Shown here in pieces: positions 34,690-44,705 of a stretch of DNA of 64,000 nt (its first letter is position 1; every line of letters starts with the position of its first letter). Source of the DNA: Astrocystis sublimbata (Eukaryota > Ascomycota > Sordariomycetes > Xylariales > Xylariaceae); assembly GCA_022453515.1 (NCBI GenBank), contig JAJNNY010000010.1, forward strand, positions 558,001 through 622,000, written 5' to 3'. The translations under genes and the position numbers were made by a program. The notes beneath the pieces were generated by a model, which saw only the letters and a program-made list of their open reading frames with translations, searched no databases and was not told the origin of the DNA.

Positions 34690-35577
34690 ATGGAAGCCAA
34701 ACCCTCTGTCTGGGCCATTACCACTGACAAAGATTCGAATGCCGACTTCATGTCAGGCATAAAATTCCCTTGCCGGATCTGTATCGCCCACGGGAAGCCG
34801 GTTGGCCCCATTCCAGAGTCTGCAGTACGGGTGGCAGGTGGTGCTTTCGACATAGCCGGCAAACTGTGTGTTCTCAGCGCAGGCGCCGAGCACCTGGAGA
34901 AGTTCTCAGACGGTTATGGGAAAGGTACAAAAACCTGGGACAGTTCTGAGACAGGAGAGTCCACGGCGAAACTCAACATCAAGGCATTTGTGAAGCTTGG
35001 TCATTTGGTCGAGCATCCCGCAGCTCGTCATTTTACTATCGTCCAGGTGGATGACAAGTTCCGAACGTGCCGCAACGAATGCTATCCAGAATGCTCGACC
35101 CAGATCAGCATAGGCTGGCTGCATACAGCTCCTTGGCAGCGGGGGATACCGTGGCTTGAAGTGTCGGAAACGAGAGGTTCGGGACCGGTGTCGGCCTACG
35201 ATATCGAGCTTTGGTCGGCCTCGATTCCCGGGAAGGATACAAAACTTTCGATATATCGAAAACCTGGCCAAGATCGGAAAACCATCACCGCACGCACAAT
35301 TCTGAGACAAGCTTCGAGAGTGAGGCAAGATTTGCCTCCACTAAGTCGTTACATTTCAGGCGCTTTGGTACTGTCTAACGCGGGATACGTGGGCGTAGCA
35401 ACGCGCCTGTTTCCAGGCCTCGGCAACGTCGAGGTCTTGCTGCTGGTAGAAGAACTTTGGGTCTATCTTGCCGACATCCTGCCGACATCCAAGGGGGCAG
35501 GACAGAGTGAATCCGACGTTCCTGACGCTTGCTGGAAGCACTTGATGTTGGGAAGGCCACGATCAAGGTTCGACTAA
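34690..35577 (+). CDS. Hypothetical protein, 295 aa
   Basis: An uninterrupted frame from an ATG in a reasonable context (CACGATGG). The sequence has several Cys (FPCRIC, CRNECYPECS), which may bind metal or form disulfides, and a Leu/Val-rich C-terminal segment around VEVLLLVEELWVYLADIL that could be a helix or membrane-proximal segment. No family is recognised. Codon and residue composition look protein-like, and the opposite strand is less convincing. It may be a lineage-specific gene or a remnant; expression data would decide. Confidence 0.42.
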   Translation: MEAKPSVWAITTDKDSNADFMSGIKFPCRICIAHGKPVGPIPESAVRVAGGAFDIAGKLCVLSAGAEHLEKFSDGYGKGTKTWDSSETGESTAKLNIKAFVKLGHLVEHPAARHFTIVQVDDKFRTCRNECYPECSTQISIGWLHTAPWQRGIPWLEVSETRGSGPVSAYDIELWSASIPGKDTKLSIYRKPGQDRKTITARTILRQASRVRQDLPPLSRYISGALVLSNAGYVGVATRLFPGLGNVEVLLLVEELWVYLADILPTSKGAGQSESDVPDACWKHLMLGRPRSRFD

Positions 35578-35910
35578 CCTGAGCGTGAGATGCTCCTGAG
35601 CCAGCAGGATACTCGGGCACCGATTAGTCTCCCAACTGATGTTCGATAGAAATTGGGCGTATGCAACTATGAACTGCGCGGCACAAGAGATTTGCAGTTG
35701 ACCACGGCCGCAAAGCTCGGCAAAATCATTTTCCCTCCCTGCCGTCTTGTCGGATTCGTCGGCCTTTGATTACCTATGTAGGAAGTCATTAAGTCGGGGT
35801 ACCATCCCTAGCACTTTACGGATAGCAAAGTAGAATAATACAGCCACCTGCTCGCCCCGCATCGCCTATAGGACTGAGATGAAGAAGTCGAGTGATGTAG
35901 TTAACAATGC
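35578..35910. other. Convergent spacer, no gene seen
   Basis: This spacer lies between the 295-aa frame and the small membrane protein. Nothing is recognised in it. Confidence 0.4.
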
Positions 35911-36300
35911 TTATGCCCCGGTTGCTACTACATGTAGAAACAGCCCCAGACACACCATATGTACCAGGAGGTGTGCGAGAGGCCCACCTAAAACCGATTC
36001 GTCTTTGACCGTTGCTTCGATCCGAATGCGAACAAGAGCTCTATGACAAGGCCATACGTGATAAGATCCCAGCGCGGCAGCTAACGGGCGCAGTGTGGTG
36101 TCGTTCAGACCTGGATCGGCAATGATGACCAGGCACACCAAGCTCGACGCCAGAAGCAGACCTCCATATTGCCTCAGGATGAGTTTCCCTGCAGGTGTAC
36201 AGCCGTGTAGCTGTGCCTCGGGGCGAACAATGAAGGAAACACCGGCAGCTGTCTCGATGGCAGCGTGTGCAGCAAAAGCTAGCTTCCCCGAGGGTATCAT
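35911..36300 (-). CDS. Small multi-pass membrane protein
   Basis: Single exon, 129 aa. It begins MIPSGKLAFAAHAAIETAAG and has about four hydrophobic stretches (around residues 8-25, 42-62, 70-90 and 105-127) separated by short charged turns; GCTPAGKLILRQYGGLLLAS and ALGSYHVWPCHRALVRIR stand out. I recall similar small membrane proteins in other Sordariomycetes but no function. It lies 1.2 kb upstream of the type III PKS and is divergently transcribed from it. Confidence 0.6.
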   Translation of the reverse strand: MIPSGKLAFAAHAAIETAAGVSFIVRPEAQLHGCTPAGKLILRQYGGLLLASSLVCLVIIADPGLNDTTLRPLAAALGSYHVWPCHRALVRIRIEATVKDESVLGGPLAHLLVHMVCLGLFLHVVATGA

Positions 36301-37534
36301 CGTTCTGGCGTGAGGTCTGCCAGCGAGTGTCGAGCTGTGAGGTTACTTAAGCGACAACCTAGGCGAATGATCTTTGGCCATGTGATAATAATTCCAAGAT
36401 GGACGAGTAATGAAAACCCCAGGTTGCCTATGCGGAAAGGTTATTTGTCTTGGGATGAGCTACCTACCTACCTCATATGCCTATTGCAGTTAGTCTCGAG
36501 CGACGAGGCGCAGTTCGTTCAGATAGATCTATCCGAGCCACTAGTTGCAGGCTAGAATGCACTGTCTCATTGGGGCAGTCCACTGTAGGTCGGTACCTAG
36601 ATGCATCATGAAGTTCCTGTTTCAGGCAATGATGTTACCTATAGCTGTCGGGCTAAGGCGGAGGCAGGTACTGTGCAGCGGCTCATTCCATCCGAACTCC
36701 TCTGCGCATAGGCCCGCATAGGCCTGGAAACTGAGGTGAAACCCGCCCGGGTGGCTTTTCGATACCACTGCGGTCTGCAGCTTACTATCTATCAACCAAC
36801 CGTCAGACCGTAGTGTCTCCAAACAACCAACATTGCCCGATTCTGATATTGACATTGCGCTGATTGTCAATGAGGCTATAAAACACGAAATACGAGGGCT
36901 CTAGTAATACTTGCTGAATACCGAGATATCTACCAAGTAAGTATGTAGTTCGTGTGCCCGATAGGCCAACCTTGGAAATTATCGTAAATATGCAGGCTGC
37001 CGCTGCTCGAGCTAAACTTGAAGCATGCAAGTCACGTCGTCATAGACATGTCAATGTCCTGTCTCGTCTGGTCGTCCAAGTCAATGCCAATTACATGGGC
37101 CTTAGGTAGTATGTATCTGCCTGCTTGCCCTGCATTACATTGCTGCTTGTCAACTGTCGTTTGCGCGTCTCGTGCTTGAAGTCCCATATCCAACTGACAG
37201 TGCACCTATCACCTATCCTGCAGCCACCGTTTCAACTAGGCTGTGAAGCGCATGTGTCCATCCTGCCGGATCTACCCTCTCTATCTTTACATATAGCCCC
37301 GCCATCCCTGCTGCGCATTGTTGTTTTGTTTCCACCGAGCGCCCCTGAGACCCTGTCCGAAACAGCTTATGTAATTTGCCGACGACAAGACACAAAACAC
37401 AAACTCAAAACCTCTTCAAGTTGGGAGCCGTTCTCTGTTGATATCGAACGAAGCCTATGATTATCGCGACTTGTCCAATTGGGTCTCAAATTCACCTCTA
37501 AGTATAAGCAAGCAGCTCCATAACCATCGAAGTC
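36301..37534. other. Divergent promoter region: membrane protein / type III PKS
   Basis: Contains CTACCTACCTACC near 36462 and GGTACCTAG near 36593 from the dispersed word family. From about 37120 it becomes C/T-rich, a likely leader of the PKS gene. Several overlapping frames under 115 codons carry no motif. Confidence 0.45.
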
Positions 37535-38983
37535 ATGGCATCAAGCACATTCGGAGAGCTGGGCCTCTCAATTATTGGTCTGGGGGCGCAATACCCCCCA
37601 AACGACCTCAAGGCGGATGAGGTAGCCAAGCTAGCAGCCAAATTCCACCCGGACTCACCTGCGTAAGCTCAAACTCATAGATATCGAGTAGGCATCGTCA
37701 GACTGACTCAGATGCGCTTGTGTAGCATGCAAAGGGTTCTCTCCATCAACAGATTCACAGGGATCGAGACTCGCTCTTCAATCGGGACATCAGAGCACCC
37801 CCTCGTTAACAATCCCGCGCCACCGTCCATAGCGGAGCTGCACGAGACTTTCATGAGCGATGGCATCCCCTTGGCTGTAGAGGCGTCGCGGAAAGCACTG
37901 GAAGAGGCACATCTCGACACCTCACAAATCACCCACGTGGTCGCGACTACCTGTACTGATAGCGCAAACCCGGGCTTTGACCACTATGTCGCTAAAGAAC
38001 TAGGCCTGTCATCTGGCGTGGAGAAAGTACTTCTTCACGGCATAGGTTGTTCAGGTGGATTAGCCACGCTACGCACCGCGGCCAATCTCGCTCTAGGCCA
38101 CAAATTTCGCGGGCGACCAGCGCGAATCTTGTGTGTGGCACTGGAGGTAAGCACCACGCTGGTGCGCAGCGAGCTGGAAAGCATAGACCAGACACAAGAG
38201 ACGCGTATCGGCACCTGTCTCTTCTCAGACTGCGGCAGCGCAGTCGTTCTAAGTAACGGCGTCGGAGAAGCAACTGTCGAGCCCGTATACGAGCTGCTCG
38301 GCTGGGACCATAGGACCATACCGGACACAGAAAAGGAGCTCGGATTCGATGTCGATCCGCTAGGATGGAAAGTCGTGCTGTCGCAGCGGGTGCCGAAGCT
38401 GACGGAGCAGGTTCTCGAGCCGGCATTCGCAGACCTGATGGCCATCGTATCACCCAACCTGCCAGAGACATACCGCGAGGCACCCGACTTTGACTGGGCG
38501 ATGCATCCCGGAGGCCTGACCATTTTGACCAACGCGGAGCGCACGCTGAAGATATCCGGCGAGCACATGCGCGCGAGCTACCACAGATACATGCAGCACG
38601 GTAACTCGAGTTCTGCGACGATATTCAGCGTCATAGACCACCTACGCGGCAAAGAAATGGACTCCTACGCACCTGGGGGACGAGGAAGAGATTACGTGGT
38701 TGGGTGCGCGTTCGGCCCGGGTATCACGGTCGAGATGTGCATGCTGAAGCGGAACATGGGCTCACGGGGCTTGCAAACACCGCCCGAGACAGACAGCGAA
38801 GCAAGCAGGAGCGAAATCGGCGAGGAGGACGCGAGGAACCTGGTGAATCCCAGCGAGGGAAAACAAGTACCGGCTGTATCGGCCGAAGACCCACCAGAGG
38901 AAGCCCCAGTAACGACCGCTGCTCCTACGCGTCAAGAGGAAAGATTTGTTGAAGAAGCATTAGCGAGCGTCGACTTGGATTGA
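37535..38983 (+). CDS. Type III polyketide synthase (chalcone synthase-like)
   Basis: Two exons, 37535-37662 and 37726-38983 (461 aa), joined at a GC|C codon. The thiolase-fold triad is complete: Cys151 in HGIGCSGG, His303 in MHPGG and Asn336 in HGNSSS. The CoA-ester family signature near the C-terminal end, GCAFGPGITVEM, is also present. These homodimeric enzymes extend an acyl-CoA starter with malonyl-CoA to make pyrones, resorcinols or resorcylic acids. Residues beyond about 400 form an acidic, Pro/Ala/Glu-rich tail not needed for the fold. The nearest oxidative enzyme is the FAD monooxygenase 11 kb upstream, too far to claim a cluster, so the product is unknown. Confidence 0.93.
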
Positions 38984-39443
38984 TTTGCTACCATCAAAAG
39001 CTTAGAACCGCGCCAGGCGTTGGGGGGAAATGGCTATCATGTGAGGCTCATTGTATTAGACATCATTATAGTTAGGTACCTAGGGTTGGTAAAGGAGCAA
39101 ACTGTGACTACGTGTCACCTCTGGCGGGAAATAATGCGACAAGAGTTGAGTTAAAATATAATGCGAACAAACTTAACTTTGGAATGGCCACCTAGGAAAG
39201 ATCATGAATGTTTACTTCAAACCGGGTATGTCATAGCTGAGTTATTGCACCGTCTAGCTATGATCACCATGACCATTTATAGTATCTAGAAGTCCTGTCT
39301 CATTCCGGCGAATTTCTCATACAAGACCCGACGAGATGCCTCACCCATTTACCAAAAGTCATGGCGCTTATGGGGAAGAACACCAATGGACAAAGCTCTC
39401 AGCACACAGAAGCTATTCCACTATATCTGAATACCTATCATTA
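38984..39443. other. Convergent spacer PKS / glycosylasparaginase
   Basis: Holds both 3' ends and one GGTACCTAGGG word (about 39076). No gene is seen. Confidence 0.45.
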
Positions 39444-40694
39444 TTAGAGTTCCGGACCGTCATTGAGAGGCGGAACGCTAACCACGGCGGTCTCGTTCAT
39501 CCCCGCGCCTCTATACGAATACGTGAACGTCCAGCCTGACCCCGCGCCGGCATGATCGCCTTTATTATTCACCACCACGATGCCGCTCTGCACGTCCGGA
39601 TACTTCCTCACCATACGCCTGACCGCGTCGTCCGCCGCTTCCTGGGGGCTCATGCCCCGTCGCAAGCTCTCTACAGCCTGGTAGCAGGGCAGGAAGCGCA
39701 TCATGACGTCTCCGTCCCCCGTGGCGCCGCACCCGCCCACACCGCCGTCAACGTACGATCCACTCCCCGTGATCGGCCCGTCGCCGACGCGGCCCGGCAC
39801 CTTGCGCGACGCCCCGTTCGTGGAGGTCCCTGCTGCCATTGTGCCGGAGGCGTGCAAGGCGATCATTGAGATTGTGTCGTGGCCCTGCAGACGGGACGTG
39901 TAGTCTTCCATGCTCGAGTTCAGCGCCAACGGACTGTAGGGCCCGCACGACGACTTTGCGTCGGGGGTCGTGTTGATGCGGTAATTCGGCTGGCACCCGC
40001 TCTCTTTCCACTCGGCACACGACGCCGCGGAGTCCGTGGTCGTTAAATTCTCCGCCACGAACCCGTTGCCAATGGCAAAGTCCGTCGCGAAATCCCCCGC
40101 GAGCATGGTGTGCGTGGTATGCTCCAGCACGGCTCGCGCGACGCCTATCGCGTTTTTGATCCGCCGGAGGGCGGCGACGCTGCCTGACTTCATGGTCGTG
40201 CCATCCATGATCATCGCGTCCAGAGTTGTCTGTCACCGCCATTAGAGCCAAGGTCGTAAAATTTGAACAGTTCGTTCGATATCAAAACGTCTTCTCACCT
40301 CGCAATTCTCATCGGGCGAACCGCCGTAGCCAACGCTGCCGTCGCACTGGTTCGCCTCGCAGGTGCTGCATCCGACCTCCACGGCATCCAGCGCCGAGGT
40401 CTGCGTTTCCAGCAGAGAGAGGTAGGCGGCATCGGTGGCTGCGGTAAACGGGCCACCCCATGTGTTGATTACCAAGGGCAGGCCTGGCGAGTTACCACGA
40501 CTTGGCGTATCTGCATTGGCCAACGATGTTGGCAGCTTGAATGCAAGTGCGGCGAGTGAGCCTGGGCCAAAGCTACGGAGTAACACCATGGTGAGAGTAA
40601 TGATGAGAGTTAGCAGAATGAGACGCCAACTCATGAGTTTGAGTTTGAGGGGTCCATTTCGTTTGGCGGTTGGGGCCCGGCTCTGCGGTCGCAT
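39444..40694 (-). CDS. N4-(beta-N-acetylglucosaminyl)-L-asparaginase (Ntn hydrolase)
   Basis: Two exons, 40694-40299 and 40229-39444 (393 aa), joined in phase 0 to give [17 protein letters not shown]. The family signature [13 protein letters not shown] is followed by the self-cleavage site GHD-TISM; Thr251 becomes the N-terminal nucleophile after autoproteolysis. The later [12 protein letters not shown] loop binds the substrate carboxylate and amide. The enzyme cleaves the GlcNAc-Asn bond of degraded N-glycoproteins in lysosomes or vacuoles. The N-terminus is basic and then strongly hydrophobic (about residues 20-45), so it looks like an uncleaved signal anchor (type II membrane protein) or a long signal peptide. 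Several Asn-X-Thr/Ser sites fit a lumenal body. Confidence 0.93.
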
Positions 40695-41893
40695 TGCATG
40701 TGGTTGGTTTATCGCTTGAGATGCATCTGTATCTGTTGTGTCCTTCCTAAGGCGGAAGACAAAAACAGGGAGGTGTCAAGGGGGGGTCGTATCTTTCTCG
40801 GGCAGCTTGAGCTCGCAGATAGAGGCTTGAGAGGCGCCGTAGTGTAGGGCTGCAGTAGGCCAGGAGCACGCTAATCTAGCACCCACAGGGCCACCTCCAG
40901 GGCTAGCTTTACTCCCCGCACTCCGCACTCCGGGACCTATAACTCCTCTTAATGTGTTGGAAACAGCATTCCAAACGAACGGTCAAACTGTTGCTTTCTC
41001 GTTTCTGCCTCTACTATACGACGTTTTCAAAACGAACGAGCTTCTGTCGCAAGAATTGAGCTACAGCACATCACCGAACTCACAGATAGGCGAAATTCAG
41101 GGGAAAGGTTGGCGCGTCGCTGATCCAATACTGTAATATGCATGTGTGCGACGCGATGAGCTCCGATACCCTCGTCGAGTTTGGCATCAACGACTTCAAT
41201 GCTGAGTACATCCAACAATCCCATGAAAGCTTTGCTCCGAATTGGTTATGGAGGAATGTGATATATCTATCTACTTGTTAAAAGATAATAACGCTCCGAG
41301 ATTCATCTCTTATCGACAAATAGGGATTCGAGAAAACACGACAGTCTCAACTGGCATATTTAATATTCAGGGGCCATCCACCTAGACCCGGCACTTGAGC
41401 GCTTGACTCGACAAATGCACGGGACGCGTCGCTTCGACCAATCTCCCGGGTACGTGGCGATTCAGCTTGTAGCTGATCCAGCGAAATCGACCTTTCCAGC
41501 CCATCCCCAAGCCGCTCTAACTGGCACTATTGTCCGTAGACGGCTACGCCAAGAACACCGTCTCGTCTAAGATTGCATCTACAAAGAGCAACACGTCTGA
41601 AAATGGTAAGGCAGCCACTAACTGCGGCTGACATCTTCCAGGTCGATCATGCCTCTTGAACATAAACTCAAAGGGAACCCCATGGGCGCCGTCTCATAGG
41701 GTGGCGACTGCTCCCTAGTACAGTCTGCCGGTAGGGTGTTAGTAATAACTCTTGAAATCTTCCATGGTGAAGGTGCCATCTGATATGTAAATAAGTACCT
41801 GCCATTCACCCCTCAGTTGAACGAGACCTTGCTTTTGATTTCTCCTTGTTGTTGTTATTGTTGTTGTTAATAATTACCGTCTTCATCGCCAAG
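40695..41893. other. Divergent promoter region: glycosylasparaginase / GH55
   Basis: No gene is supported. Just before the GH55 ATG lies a (TTG)n run (41846-41866) that in the GH55 frame would code for leucines, without an ATG in front of it. Confidence 0.45.
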
Positions 41894-44612
41894 ATGCGGT
41901 ACGCTGGCATCATTGGGCTTGTCCACCATCTCGCTTTGGCAGAGAAGTTGGTAATTCCAGCAGTCGAGGATGCTGTGAGTTTACAATTAGCCAGATTCAG
42001 CGACTACTATGTCGATGCGGCCAATGAGACATTAGAATCTCGAGATGTCTCAGACGATGTCCTGGCTTTTGAAGATGGTCCAGATCTTGAACAACGTCAA
42101 GCCGGCAGCTACTGGTACGAAACCATAGCCCACCAAGGCATCTCGGCTTTCAACAACAATCCCTCAACGTACAAGGTCTACCGGAACGTGAAAGCCTACG
42201 GCGCCAAAGGGTATGAGATACCATCTTATCGTAAATTTTCAGAATATTGACATCATGCAGCGATGGAGTCACTGATGATACCGCTGCGATCCAGCGAGCC
42301 ATCAGCGACGGCAACCGATGCGCCCCTGGTGTCTGTGCTTCGAGCAGTACAACCAATGCACTTGTGTGTTAGTAGCATCTACTTCTGTAGCCCATGCATC
42401 AGTGTACTTAATGAGTGCTTTCAGATTTCCCTGCCGGCACTTATATCGTCTCTTCCTCCATCGTCAACTATTATGCGACGCTCCTGGTCGGCAATCCCAA
42501 CAACCCGCCTACGTTGAAGGCAGCCTCGGTATTTACTGGGTTCGGAGTCATCGATGGCGCGCAATATCAGCCAGGTGGCGTTTTGCCATATGGTGCTACC
42601 AACATCTTCTGGCGACAGGTCAAGAATTTCATCATCGACTTGACTGATATGCCGGCGGAAAATGCTGCGACTGGGATACACTGGCCAACGGCCCAGGCCA
42701 CCAGTTTGCAGAATATTGTCTTCAGGATGTCCAGCAATGCCGGCACTCAGCATCAAGGCCTCTTCATCGAGGAGGGTTCAGGCGGCTTCCTGAACGATCT
42801 TACTTTTTACGGCGGTAAATATGGCGCTGTTTTTGGGAACCAGCAGTTCACCGTGCGAAACCTTGCGTTCTACGATGTCGTCGTCGCTATCAACCAGATA
42901 TGGAATTGGGGCTGGACATATCAAGGAATTACCGTCACCAACTGTACAGTCGGCCTTGACATGGCAACACGAGATGATAACGGCAAAGAAGTCGTGGGCT
43001 CTGCCGTGTTTTTTGACAGCTCCTTCACAGATACCCAAGTCGCGTTCAGCATCTCTAGGAATGCAAATTCAATGCCCCGCACGGGCGGCAGCTTGGCCAT
43101 CGAAAACGTCTTGCTCGATAATGTTGGCACCGCAGTCAAATATGCACCTACTGGAGCTGCTCTGCTAGCAGGTACAAGTGGTTCGAAAACCATTAACAGT
43201 TGGGTAACCGGACAAGTATACCGTCCTAATGGGCCCAATAAGGTTGCTGGAGCCCAGACACCGGTTGTTCGCCCAGCCTCGCTCCTGAGGAGTGGTAGGT
43301 ACTATCAGCGGTCCAAGCCATCATACGGAACTTTGCCTTCCTCATCGTTCTCGTCCGTTCGAGCCGGTGGCGCCAAAGGTGACGGGAAGACGGACGACAC
43401 CGCGGCTCTACAGAGAGTGATCACTGCTGCAGCCGCCTCGGGCAAGGTCGTGTACCTCGATGCTGGTACCTACAAAGTCACATCCACGATCTCCATCCCG
43501 GCGAACAGTAAGATCGTTGGCGAAGCCTATCCCGTAATCATGTCGAGCGGATCGTTCTTCAACAACATCGATTCCCCAAAACCTGTGGTCCAGGTTGGCA
43601 AACCAGGAGCTTCTGGCATTGTGGAATGGAGCGACACGATGGTATCTACCCAAGGTCCCCAGGCCGGTGCTATCATGATTCAGTGGAATCTTGCTTCGCC
43701 GTCAGGTTCACCCAGCGGAATGTGGGACGGTATGTATATCTTCATTGCCTCTTAATACCGTTGCTGACTTCAATACTTCAGTACACACACGCATCGGTGG
43801 AACAAAAGGGTCAGGTCTCTCGTACGCAGATTGTCCCGCAACGCCTTCATCGACGATTTTGAACAACAATTGCAGATCGGGCCACACTGCGATGCACGTC
43901 ACCACATCCGCTAACAATCTATACATGGAAAATGTCTGGCTTTGGACCGCTGACCATGATGTGGAGGACCCGCAGCTTCGTCAAATCACCGTATACACTG
44001 GACGCGGTCTCCTCGTTGAGTCCAAGGTGGGAAATATTTGGCTGGTTGGCACCTCCGTGGAGCACCACGTTCGCTACCAGTACCAGTTTCGCAACACGCA
44101 GAACATCTATGCGGGCCAAATCCAAACGGAAACTCCCTACTACCAGCCCAATCCGTCCGCAAGATCACCCTTCTCGCTCATCTCCTCCGACCCGAACCTC
44201 GATGTCTCTTGCCCCAAGGGTAGTGCATCGCCGAATTGTGCTGAAGCCTGGGGCCTTGTTGTGAAGGCTAGCAAGAATGTACTCGTGTATGGTGCTGGGT
44301 AAGTCATGTTCTCTAAAAAAGAAAAGCAAGGCTGCTTGATTAAAAGATGACGAATTGACTCTGATGCATCACAGACTGTACTCATTCTTCAGCAACTACA
44401 AGACGGCATGCTCTGCTGCGGGCTCCAGTACACTCTGCCAGCAGGGCATAGTGCTATATGACGCTGCCGGAACCTCCAATCTCCGGATATACGGCCTGAA
44501 CACAGTCGGATCGTCTGGCATGGTATATAGGGATACCGTCAAGCTTGCGAGTTACGATTATAACATCAACGTGTTTCCAAGCTCGATCATATCGTTTAGC
44601 AGTACAGCCTAG
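41894..44612 (+). CDS. GH55 exo-beta-1,3-glucanase
   Basis: Five exons: 41894-42210, 42261-42367, 42425-43729, 43782-44298, 44375-44612 (827 aa, normal for GH55). Two tandem right-handed beta-helix (pectate-lyase-like) halves begin with NVKAYGAKGDGVTDDTAAIQ and VRAGGAKGDGKTDDTAAL. The catalytic cleft forms between them; NLYMENVWLWTADHD and VGTSVEHHVRYQY are typical of the second half. The enzyme releases glucose or gentiobiose from beta-1,3-glucan of fungal walls, callose or laminarin. MRYAGIIGLVHHLALA may be a short signal peptide with an ALA cleavage site, followed by a pro-region ending in Gln-Arg. It converges on the STAND gene, with 93 bp between stops. Confidence 0.94.
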
Positions 44613-44705
44613 ACATGTATATTACTAGCCAAAATGTGTATAATTACTTTGAATGAATATGACGGTAGTGTTATACCTCAACCTCACTCGCGTCTCTCAT
44701 CCTTC

